From NCBI GenBank assembly GCA_902465645.1, contig CABQNX010000044.1:1-8394 (forward strand): DNA of 8,394 nucleotides. The letters run 5' to 3'. How positions within the stretch are numbered: the first letter of the stretch is position 1; each line of letters begins with the position of its first letter. Source of the DNA: an uncultured Peptoniphilus sp. (GTDB lineage Bacteria; Bacillota; Clostridia; Tissierellales; Peptoniphilaceae). The translations under genes and the position numbers were made by a program. Under the pieces are notes generated by a model. The model was not told the DNA's origin and searched no databases. It saw nothing but the letters and a program-made list of their open reading frames with translations. This document shows, in pieces, positions 1 through 5,841 of the stretch.

Positions 1-49
1 AAAAAATGACCTCCTTAAGTTGGTTTTTAGGTCCAACTTTTGGGGGTCA
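1..49 (-). terminator. Strong hairpin with T-run, probable carB terminator
   Basis: On the bottom strand, 46 bases after the carB stop, a long two-part hairpin forms. Bases 42-49 pair with 7-14 (8 bp, one G-T pair) and bases 33-39 pair with 17-23 (7 bp), with a symmetrical 2-base bulge between them and a 9-base loop. Read leftwards it is followed by at least six T residues (A1-A6 on the top strand; the run may continue outside the window). This is the form of a Rho-independent terminator for carB. The top-strand side is followed by mixed sequence, so termination is predicted mainly for leftward transcription. The outer half also resembles an insertion-sequence end (see the 30-54 entry), so the hairpin could belong to that element. 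Confidence 0.6.
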
Positions 50-54
50 GTTCA
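30..54. repeat. Possible terminal inverted repeat of an IS3/IS150-type element
   Basis: Read on the bottom strand from 54 to 30, the sequence begins TGAACTGACCCCCAAAAGTT and continues GGACC. From memory this resembles the ends of IS150-group elements of the IS3 family, which start with TG, carry a run of C followed by AAAAGTTGG, and end in CA on the other side. In this reading position 54 is the outer edge and the element body lies left of position 1. No transposase gene is visible here, the second end is outside the window, and the target duplication cannot be seen. The alternative is that these bases are simply one arm of the carB terminator. Confidence 0.35.
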
Positions 55-95
55 TAATTACACTGAGGTTTTTTATTCTTTATAGATTTTTAAAA

Positions 96-3000
96 TTAAA
101 ATTCTGTTATGTCATAGATATCCATGTTTTCTTCATGGAATTTTTTATTTTTAACTGCTACTCTTGCTGCCAATGTGTCAAGTGATGTCACTATGTCGAT
201 GCCGTATTCTGTAGCCATTCTTCTAATTTTAAAGCCATCTCTTGTTGAGTCGCCACCCTTTGTTGGAGTATTAACAACAAGGTCGATTTCACCGTTTCTT
301 ATTACGTCAAGTATATTTGGCCTTGGGTCATTGATCTTGCCAACTTCTTTTGCATCGATGCCAGCTTCTTTTAGGAATTTGCAAGTTCCCTTAGTTGCTA
401 CAATCTTGTAACCCATATCTTGCATTGTCTTTGCAATGCCCAAGAATTCTTCCTTGTCATTGTCATTGATTGTTGCAAGCACACGTGACGCATTGTCTTC
501 TATTGCAGATCCTCCTGCTAGGAAGCCTTTGAAAAGTGCTTCGTCAATGTCTTTTCCAACTCCAAGGACTTCTCCAGTAGATTTCATTTCAGGTCCAAGA
601 GAAATTTCTACCCTGTTAAGTTTTGACATGGAGAAAACTGGAACTTTAACAGCCATTAATTTTGGTTCCTTGTAAATTCCTGTGCCATAAGAAAGGTCAG
701 CTAATTTTTCACCAAGCATTGTCTTTGTTGCAAGGTCCACTATAGGAACTCCAGAAACCTTTGAGATGTAAGGAACTGTTCTTGATGCACGAGGGTTTAC
801 TTCTATGATATAAAGTTCATTTTTGTATTCAATGAATTGGATGTTGATCATGCCCTTAACGTGTAGTGCCTTGGCAATTTTCTTTGTGTAATCTAAGATC
901 TTATCTTTGATTTCATTTGAGATGTTAATGCTTGGATAAATTGTGATTGAGTCACCAGAGTGGACTCCAGCTCTTTCAAGGTGTTCCATAATTCCTGGTA
1001 TCAATACATCTTCGCCATCTGATATTGCATCAACTTCAATTTCACGACCCACTAGGTATTTGTCAATTAGGACTGGATTAATTGCATCTCTTTCAAAGGC
1101 ACCCTTTAGGTAAGTTACAAGACTTTCTTCATCGTAAGTTATTTGCATACCTTGGCCACCTAGTACATAGGATGGTCTAACAAGTAGTGGGTAGCCAAGT
1201 TCTTTTGCAACTTCAAGGCCTTCCTTGATATTGAAGACTCCGTGTCCCTTAGGTCTATTGATTTTTAATTCTTCAAGCATTTCGTCAAATTTTTCTCTAT
1301 CTTCAGCCCTGTCAATGTCTTCAAAGTCAGTTCCAAAGATATTTACCTTTTGGTCGTGAAGGTATTTTGCAAGTTTAATTGCAGTTTGACCACCGAAGGC
1401 AAGGATAACTCCCATTGGTTTTTCTGTGTCAATAATTGATTTTACTTCTTCTTCAGTGAGAGGTTCAAAGTAAAGTTTGTCTGATGTATCAAAGTCAGTT
1501 GAAACAGTTTCTGGGTTGTTATTTATAGTAATTGTTTCGATTCCCATCTTAATAAGAGCCTTGATTGCATGAACACTGCAGTAGTCGAACTCAATACCTT
1601 GCCCAATTCTTATTGGACCAGATCCAATTACAATTATTTTTTTCTTGTCAGAGATAATATTTTCGTCTGTCTTTTCATAAGTTGAGTAGTAGTAAGCACC
1701 ATTTTTTCTAAATGGAGAAGTATCTACTCTTCTGTAGTTTGGAAGAATATTGTTCTTTTGACGAAGGTCAACAACTTCATCTATATCAACGCTAAGTGCT
1801 GCTGCAATAGTCTTGTCAGAAAAACCTAATTTCTTTAACTTAGCTAATTCTTCAGGAGTTATTGTATCAAGACTTAAGTTTTTAAGTTTTTCTTCTTCGT
1901 GAACAATTCTTTCGATTTTTTCTAAGAAGTAAAGGTCAATGCCAGTTATGTCGTGAATCATTTCTATAGAAAGTCCACGTCTAATAATTTCTGCAACGTC
2001 AAATAGTCTTTCATCGTCAGGGAATTTTATTCTCTTCTTTAATTCTTCAGTAGTTCTTTCTTCAGAGAACTTTGATTCAAGAGAGAATTTGGAAATTTCA
2101 AGAGATCTTATACCCTTTAGTAGAGCTTCTTCAAAGGATGAACCAATTGACATAATTTCACCAGTTGCCATCATCTTTGTGCCAAGTTTTCTGTTGGCAA
2201 ATTTGAACTTGTCAAAAGGCCATTTAGGGATTTTAACAACTACATAGTTACATTTTGGTTCGTAGTTTTCAATAGTTTCGCCAGTAGTTTCGTTCTCGAT
2301 TTCATTTAGGTTTAGGCCAAGGGCAATCTTTGTTGCAATCCTTGCTATTGGATAGCCTGTTGCCTTTGATGCAAGAGCTGATGAACGAGAAACTCTTGGG
2401 TTAATTTCAATAATTGCATAGTCAAGTGTTTCTGGATTTAGGGCAAGTTGTACGTTACAAGCACCAACAACATTTACACTTTCTACTATATTAAGGGCAG
2501 ATTTTTTTAACTTAGCTAAAACATCCTTATCAAGACTTTGGCAAGGAGCAACAACTATGGAGTCGCCTGTGTGAACTCCAACTGGATCTACATTTTCCAT
2601 GTCACAAACAATTATCTTTTCGCCAGCAGCATCTCTAATTACTTCAAATTCAATTTCCATCCAACCACGAATAGATTTTTCAAGAAGACATTCGTTTACT
2701 GGGCTAAGACTAAGTCCATGAGATAAAACTTCTTCGAGTTCTTCTTCATCATAAGCAAAGCCACCGCCAGTTCCTCCAAGAGTATAGGCAGGTCTAACAA
2801 CTAGGGGATAGCCAATTTTCTTTGCAAGTTCCTTTCCTTCTTCAAGGTTTGTTGCAATTTCAGAATCAATAATTGGTTCGCCAATTTCCTTCATTGTATT
2901 CCTAAAAATATCCCTGTCTTCGCCTTTTTTGATGGCCTCTATGTCAGTACCAATGATTTTTATTCCGTACTTGTCTAAAATTCCACGCTTGTCTAGTTCA

Positions 3001-3299
3001 AGTGTCATGTTGAGACCAGTTTGTCCACCCATACCGGCAATTAATGAGTCAGGTCTTTCTTTTTCTATAATTTTTTCTATAAAAGAAATTGTAATTGGTT
3101 CGATGTAAATTTTATCGGCAACACCCTTGTCTGTCATAATAGTAGCAGGATTTGAATTTACAAGAACAGTTTCAACTCTGTTTTTCTTTAGGGTTTCACA
3201 AGCTTGTGTACCTGAGTAGTCAAACTCTGCAGCCTGTCCTATGACAATGGGACCAGAACCTATTACTAGTGTCTTCTTAATTGAATTATCTCTTGGCAT
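96..3299 (-). CDS. carB: Carbamoyl-phosphate synthase large subunit
   Basis: Makes carbamoyl phosphate from bicarbonate, 2 ATP and ammonia; the ammonia is normally channelled from glutamine by the CarA subunit. The product feeds pyrimidine and arginine synthesis in the cytoplasm. The protein has 1067 residues, about the length of E. coli CarB. It shows the expected duplicated ATP-grasp layout: N-half GSGPIVIGQAAEFDYSG (14-30), R129, R169, GGTGGG (175-180) and EINPRVSRSSALASKATG (298-315); C-half GSGPIRIGQGIEFDY (559-573), GGQG (714-717) and EVNPRASRT (833-841). The end (about 950-1050) is an MGS-like regulatory domain, with T969, T972, K988 and NT at 1010-1011 at places matching the UMP site of E. 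coli CarB, which suggests pyrimidine control. Start: ATG at 3299, with AAGGAG six bases upstream; this removes a 10-residue upstream extension that no CarB has. No frameshift is seen. carA is not adjacent. Family assignment is very secure. Confidence 0.97.
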   Translation of the reverse strand: MPRDNSIKKTLVIGSGPIVIGQAAEFDYSGTQACETLKKNRVETVLVNSNPATIMTDKGVADKIYIEPITISFIEKIIEKERPDSLIAGMGGQTGLNMTLELDKRGILDKYGIKIIGTDIEAIKKGEDRDIFRNTMKEIGEPIIDSEIATNLEEGKELAKKIGYPLVVRPAYTLGGTGGGFAYDEEELEEVLSHGLSLSPVNECLLEKSIRGWMEIEFEVIRDAAGEKIIVCDMENVDPVGVHTGDSIVVAPCQSLDKDVLAKLKKSALNIVESVNVVGACNVQLALNPETLDYAIIEINPRVSRSSALASKATGYPIARIATKIALGLNLNEIENETTGETIENYEPKCNYVVVKIPKWPFDKFKFANRKLGTKMMATGEIMSIGSSFEEALLKGIRSLEISKFSLESKFSEERTTEELKKRIKFPDDERLFDVAEIIRRGLSIEMIHDITGIDLYFLEKIERIVHEEEKLKNLSLDTITPEELAKLKKLGFSDKTIAAALSVDIDEVVDLRQKNNILPNYRRVDTSPFRKNGAYYYSTYEKTDENIISDKKKIIVIGSGPIRIGQGIEFDYCSVHAIKALIKMGIETITINNNPETVSTDFDTSDKLYFEPLTEEEVKSIIDTEKPMGVILAFGGQTAIKLAKYLHDQKVNIFGTDFEDIDRAEDREKFDEMLEELKINRPKGHGVFNIKEGLEVAKELGYPLLVRPSYVLGGQGMQITYDEESLVTYLKGAFERDAINPVLIDKYLVGREIEVDAISDGEDVLIPGIMEHLERAGVHSGDSITIYPSINISNEIKDKILDYTKKIAKALHVKGMINIQFIEYKNELYIIEVNPRASRTVPYISKVSGVPIVDLATKTMLGEKLADLSYGTGIYKEPKLMAVKVPVFSMSKLNRVEISLGPEMKSTGEVLGVGKDIDEALFKGFLAGGSAIEDNASRVLATINDNDKEEFLGIAKTMQDMGYKIVATKGTCKFLKEAGIDAKEVGKINDPRPNILDVIRNGEIDLVVNTPTKGGDSTRDGFKIRRMATEYGIDIVTSLDTLAARVAVKNKKFHEENMDIYDITEF

Positions 3300-3305
3300 T
3301 TTTTT

Positions 3306-3311
3306 CTCCTT
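3306..3311 (-). promoter_or_regulatory. carB ribosome-binding site
   Basis: AAGGAG on the bottom strand lies six bases before the ATG at 3299. It decides the start in favour of MPRDNS rather than the in-frame upstream ATG at 3329, because the site itself lies inside the longer frame. Confidence 0.85.
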
Positions 3312-3376
3312 TTCCAAATAAAAGATCAAACATTCTTAAAAATGGGCAAAAAAAATTTAAGGTATTAAATTTGCTC

Positions 3377-3407
3377 AAAAAAAAATCATGCACAAGGACA
3401 TGATTTT
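3377..3407 (-). terminator. Terminator-like hairpin in the carB leader
   Basis: A perfect 9-bp stem pairs 3399-3407 with 3382-3390 around an 8-base loop. On the bottom strand it runs into nine consecutive T residues (A3377-A3385 on the top strand), four of which belong to the stem. It lies about 80 bases before the carB start, after the predicted promoter, so it would stop transcription before carB is reached. The stem has only two G-C pairs, so termination may be partial. This fits a conditional (attenuator) terminator, but a chance hairpin in AT-rich DNA cannot be excluded. Confidence 0.45.
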
Positions 3408-3425
3408 ACTCAGTCCTTGGACTGA
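3382..3425 (-). promoter_or_regulatory. Candidate attenuator with mutually exclusive RNA folds
   Basis: Two neighbouring hairpins sit in the carB leader: 3410-3416 with 3419-3425 (7 bp, TCAGTCC/GGACTGA), and the terminator-like 3382-3390 with 3399-3407. A third pairing joins them: CAAGGAC at 3393-3399 is the exact complement of GTCCTTG at 3413-3419. This 7-bp alternative takes bases from the first hairpin and from the loop and base of the terminator, so it excludes both. Such a switch is what attenuation control of a pyrimidine gene would need. The first hairpin loosely recalls PyrR-binding RNA (AGTCC...CTGAG) but lacks the conserved larger loop, so I do not call it a PyrR site. There is no T-box motif. 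Confidence 0.4.
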
Positions 3426-3440
3426 TTTTCTATTTTTTTA
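3410..3440 (+). terminator. Hairpin with T-rich tail on the top strand
   Basis: The stem TCAGTCC/GGACTGA (3410-3416 with 3419-3425) is followed on the top strand by TTTTCTATTTTTTTA, the layout of a Rho-independent terminator for rightward transcription. No rightward gene precedes it in the window, so if it acts in this direction it would only block antisense reading from within carB into the polysaccharide operon. It shares its bases with the candidate carB attenuator, and its role may lie entirely there. The closed loop is only two bases, so in practice the top C-G pair would open to a 4-base loop. Confidence 0.35.
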
Positions 3441-3448
3441 TCTTTATC

Positions 3449-3477
3449 ATTAAATCACTTTTTGGAAACAATTGCAA
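3449..3477 (-). promoter_or_regulatory. Predicted carB promoter
   Basis: On the bottom strand TTGCAA (3477-3472, 4 of 6 to TTGACA) and TTTAAT (3454-3449, 5 of 6 to TATAAT) are separated by exactly 17 bases. Transcription would start near 3442 and give a leader of about 143 bases that holds both leader hairpins. The region is so AT-rich that weak promoter matches are common, so this is a best candidate rather than a certain site. Confidence 0.4.
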
Positions 3478-3621
3478 GAGAATTTATATATTTTTTTAAT
3501 AAATTTATAAAAGTTAACAAGTTCACAAGAAAAGTATGAAGTGATAAAAATTTATGAACAAACCAAAAACATAAAATACAAATAAAAATCCTGCTTTGAG
3601 TGTGTAATTTAGAGTCTAAAC
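3478..3621. other. Divergent AT-rich intergenic spacer, no gene seen
   Basis: This is the core of the roughly 380-base gap between carB and the glycosyltransferase gene. I see no open frame with a ribosome-binding site on either strand, no tRNA-like fold and no repeat array. It contains A/T tracts (for example T-rich 3491-3498 and A-rich 3563-3587) that may be intrinsically curved or act as UP-type promoter elements, but nothing more specific. Confidence 0.5.
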
Positions 3622-3625
3622 AAAA

Positions 3626-3657
3626 TTGTTAAAATTATTTTCAATTTAAGGTATAAT
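3626..3657 (+). promoter_or_regulatory. Predicted promoter of the polysaccharide operon
   Basis: A perfect -10 box TATAAT lies at 3652-3657, 23 bases before the ATG of the first gene, giving a short leader. The -35 is poor. TTGTTA at 3626-3631 would need a 20-base spacer, and at 17 bases there is only TTAAAA (3629-3634). A short inverted repeat, AAATTG (3623-3628) and CAATTT (3642-3647), brackets the spacer and could be an operator or chance. The -10 is convincing; the rest is tentative. Confidence 0.55.
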
Positions 3658-3666
3658 AGGAAAGGT

Positions 3667-3673
3667 AAGGAGG
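3667..3673 (+). promoter_or_regulatory. Ribosome-binding site of the glycosyltransferase gene
   Basis: AAGGAGG, a full-strength Shine-Dalgarno sequence, lies seven bases before the ATG at 3681 and fixes that start. It is the strongest ribosome-binding site in this operon. Confidence 0.85.
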
Positions 3674-3680
3674 AGAAGTT

Positions 3681-4817
3681 ATGAGAAAAGTTCTCCATTT
3701 AATTAGTGGCGGCGACACAGGTGGTGCAAAGACTCACATCTTCACCCTGATGAAGGGCCTTAGTGGAAAGGTAGATACAAAAATTATCTGCTTTATTAAA
3801 GACACCTTTTACGAGGAAGCCAAGGAAAGAGGCATAAACATAGAAGTCTATCCACAGGAAAAGAGGTCAGACCTTTCAGTCGTTTCTAAATTAAGTGACG
3901 AAATAAATAAGGGCAAGTATGATTTAGTCCACGCTCATGGTGCGCGAGCTAATTTTATTTGCATGTTTTTAAAAAAGAAAATAAGCATCCCCATGGTCAC
4001 AACAGTTCACTCAGACTACAAGCTTGACTTTAAGGATTCTTTTTACAAAAATTTGATTTACACGACTTTAAATAAGATGTCTCTCAAGAAATTTGACCAT
4101 TATATTTGTGTAAGTGACAATTTTAAAAAAATGCTAGTAGATAGGGGCTTTGATAGGGAAAAAATTCACGTCCTTTACAATGGCATAGACACAGAGGAAA
4201 AAATTGACCATGATCCCAAGACTGCTTTCTTGGAAAAGCACAAGGTTAATTACAACGGTGAACTCTTAGTTGGTATTGCTGCAAGGCTAGATAAGGTCAA
4301 GGACCACGAAACCTTTATCAAGGCTTGTAATGAAACCCTAAAGGTAAATCCAGATATAATTTTCTTAATAGCAGGAGAGGGAGAGGAAAAGAAAAATTTA
4401 CAAGAGATGGCAAGGTCCTATGGAATAGAAAAAAATATTTATTTCTTAGGCTTTGTTAAGGACAAGTATTCATTCTTTAATGCTATTGATATAAATGTCT
4501 TGACTAGTTTATCAGAGTCTTTTCCTTATGTAATACTTGAGGCGGCTCTTTTAAATGTGCCTACAGTTTCCACAAAGACTGGTGGTATACCTGAGATAAT
4601 AAAAGACGATTACACTGGATACTTATTCCCAGTGGGCAATTATAAGTCTCTTTCAAGATATATCCTAGACCTTTATAACAAGAGGGACAAGCTAAAGGAA
4701 TTGGGAGACAACATAAGAAAAGAAGTTATAAAAAATTATTCTCATGAATCTATGGGAAATAGACAAACAGAAATTTACGAAGAAATATTAAGGGGAGGAA
4801 AAAATGAAGATAATTGA
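3681..4817 (+). CDS. Glycosyltransferase family 4 protein
   Basis: A retaining GT-B glycosyltransferase that would add a sugar from a nucleotide sugar to a lipid-linked or growing glycan at the inner face of the membrane. Its 378 residues show the two-domain GT4 layout. The N-domain has GGAKTH (14-19) and HAHGARA (84-90). The C-domain has YNGID (166-170), VGIAARLDKVKDHETF (197-212), AGEGEE (231-236), and the E-x7-E motif with E279 and E287 in SESFPYVILEA. GGIPEII (301-307) and GYLFPVGN (313-320) are also typical. There is no signal peptide or membrane segment. It is the first gene of the operon behind a clear promoter, and its end overlaps the next gene by 14 bp, so translation is likely coupled. 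The donor and acceptor sugars cannot be told from sequence. Family secure, exact role inferred from context. Confidence 0.93.
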   Translation: MRKVLHLISGGDTGGAKTHIFTLMKGLSGKVDTKIICFIKDTFYEEAKERGINIEVYPQEKRSDLSVVSKLSDEINKGKYDLVHAHGARANFICMFLKKKISIPMVTTVHSDYKLDFKDSFYKNLIYTTLNKMSLKKFDHYICVSDNFKKMLVDRGFDREKIHVLYNGIDTEEKIDHDPKTAFLEKHKVNYNGELLVGIAARLDKVKDHETFIKACNETLKVNPDIIFLIAGEGEEKKNLQEMARSYGIEKNIYFLGFVKDKYSFFNAIDINVLTSLSESFPYVILEAALLNVPTVSTKTGGIPEIIKDDYTGYLFPVGNYKSLSRYILDLYNKRDKLKELGDNIRKEVIKNYSHESMGNRQTEIYEEILRGGKNEDN

Positions 4818-5292
4818 CAAAAAGGGAAGACTTTTTGGCTTAATTAATATAATTGACTTATTAGTAATTATTTTACTAATTGCACTTGTGGCTGTAGGAG
4901 CAAAGAGATTTGGAAATAAGGGACCTGTTGGTGAAACAACAACTAAAAAAGGAGTTATTACTGCTGAAGTTAAGGATGTTAGAGATGTAACTGCCAATAA
5001 CATTAAGGTTGGAGACCCAATCTACGATTACGATAAGGGAACTTATCTTGGTAAAATTGCCAGTGCGGAAGTTGAGCCATACAAAGACAAAACTGAGTAC
5101 CAAGGCAAATTTTACAACTCAGTAGTTCCTGACAAATACAGGGTTCTTATGACTATTGACGCAGATGTAAAGGACACACAAGATTTTTATCAAGTTGGCA
5201 CTGAACAAGTGAGAATTGGTGCAGAGATGAGAATTAAGAATAAAAGTATTACAACATTTATGACAATACTTGGTGTAGAAGTAAAGAACTAG
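4804..5292 (+). CDS. DUF4330-type single-pass membrane protein
   Basis: A 162-residue protein of unknown biochemical role. It starts MKIIDKKGRLFGLINIIDLL, the start I associate with the DUF4330 family, then a single membrane segment (about 13-33), then an outward-facing domain of about 125 residues that looks rich in beta strands. This includes VGDPIYDYDKGTYLGKIASA at 69-88, which recalls small barrel folds. A short, basic inner end and no signal cleavage site suggest an anchored type II protein. The ATG lies inside the end of the glycosyltransferase gene, with GGGGAGG (4792-4798) five bases upstream. Its stop TAG is followed at once, in the same frame, by the GTG of the next gene. Position between a glycosyltransferase and a ligase suggests a helper in glycan export or transfer; this is inference. 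Confidence 0.8.
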   Translation: MKIIDKKGRLFGLINIIDLLVIILLIALVAVGAKRFGNKGPVGETTTKKGVITAEVKDVRDVTANNIKVGDPIYDYDKGTYLGKIASAEVEPYKDKTEYQGKFYNSVVPDKYRVLMTIDADVKDTQDFYQVGTEQVRIGAEMRIKNKSITTFMTILGVEVKN

Positions 5293-5841
5293 GTGATTAC
5301 TATTAACTCATTAACTATAAGGTTTTTAAATAAAATCTATAGGGCATTTAGTGGATTCTATGAAGACTCCTTTACTAAAAGAGCCCATGATTTTATAGCT
5401 AAACCAATAGAAAAAAACTTTGCAAATTCAAAGACTAAACTTGTCCTTGGAGGAGAGAAAGTTTTATTTGCAAATTCCTTTATCTATAAGATTTATAGGG
5501 GATTATTTAGGCTAATAGAAAGGTTTATGAATTTTCTTGGAAGGATTTTTGTGCCCTTAATAAAAAATTCCTTTTTCTTAGGGGGAGCCTTTTGGTCTCT
5601 TAATGACTTTGATGAGATTGCAGGTATTATTTCCAATATAATCTTTTATTCTGGAGTTATAACCCTAATTATTTCTCTAATTGTAGGGGCAAAAATTATT
5701 TTTTCTATTTTATTTATAATTTTAGGAATAATTCTCTCATTATTTAAGGGAAGGTATATGGATATAATTATGGGTTCAAAGTTTTTGGAATTTTTCACAA
5801 GCTTCTTTAAATTAGATGAAGGCGGTGAAAACTGGTGGTAA
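5293..5841 (+). CDS. Unrecognised membrane protein with repeated N-terminal motif
   Basis: A 182-residue protein whose function I do not recognise. The first 100 residues are amphipathic, rich in aromatic and basic residues, and contain two similar units: NSLTIRFLNKIYRAFSGF (5-22) and NSFIYKIYRGLFRLIERF (61-78), sharing NS...KIYR. Two membrane helices follow (about 108-130 and 132-151), then a short tail ending in WW. The start GTG at 5293 directly follows the TAG of the DUF4330 gene, in the same frame, with no good ribosome-binding site, and no later start is better placed. Its end overlaps the ligase gene by 7 bp. From memory, some clostridial ligase-family proteins carry a similar repeated segment at their own N-terminus, so this may be a split-off ligase module; unverified. 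Confidence 0.75.
   Translation: MITINSLTIRFLNKIYRAFSGFYEDSFTKRAHDFIAKPIEKNFANSKTKLVLGGEKVLFANSFIYKIYRGLFRLIERFMNFLGRIFVPLIKNSFFLGGAFWSLNDFDEIAGIISNIIFYSGVITLIISLIVGAKIIFSILFIILGIILSLFKGRYMDIIMGSKFLEFFTSFFKLDEGGENWW

Noticed and set aside
124..675. Open frames on the top strand inside carB (124-411 and 436-675)
   Set aside because: They lie opposite a highly conserved gene, show no family features and have no convincing ribosome-binding sites.
3300..3329. Longer carB start at 3329, adding ten residues (MIFYLEKEKK)
   Set aside because: The AAGGAG ribosome-binding site lies inside this stretch and fits the ATG at 3299; CarB proteins start close to the MPR-type N-terminus.
3404..3430. PyrR-binding site in the carB leader
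   Set aside because: The AGTCC...CTGAG resemblance is partial; the conserved larger loop between the two arms is absent (only two bases).
3300..3450. T-box or other classical riboswitch before carB
   Set aside because: No T-box consensus and no recognisable riboswitch core; only simple competing hairpins are seen.
3478..3621. Possible small RNA or small gene in the divergent spacer
   Set aside because: No start with ribosome-binding site, no stable GC-containing fold, and no terminator of its own.
4788..5103. Bottom-strand open frames across the DUF4330 gene
   Set aside because: Antisense shadows of a real gene with a good ribosome-binding site; the translations are low-complexity and unrecognisable.
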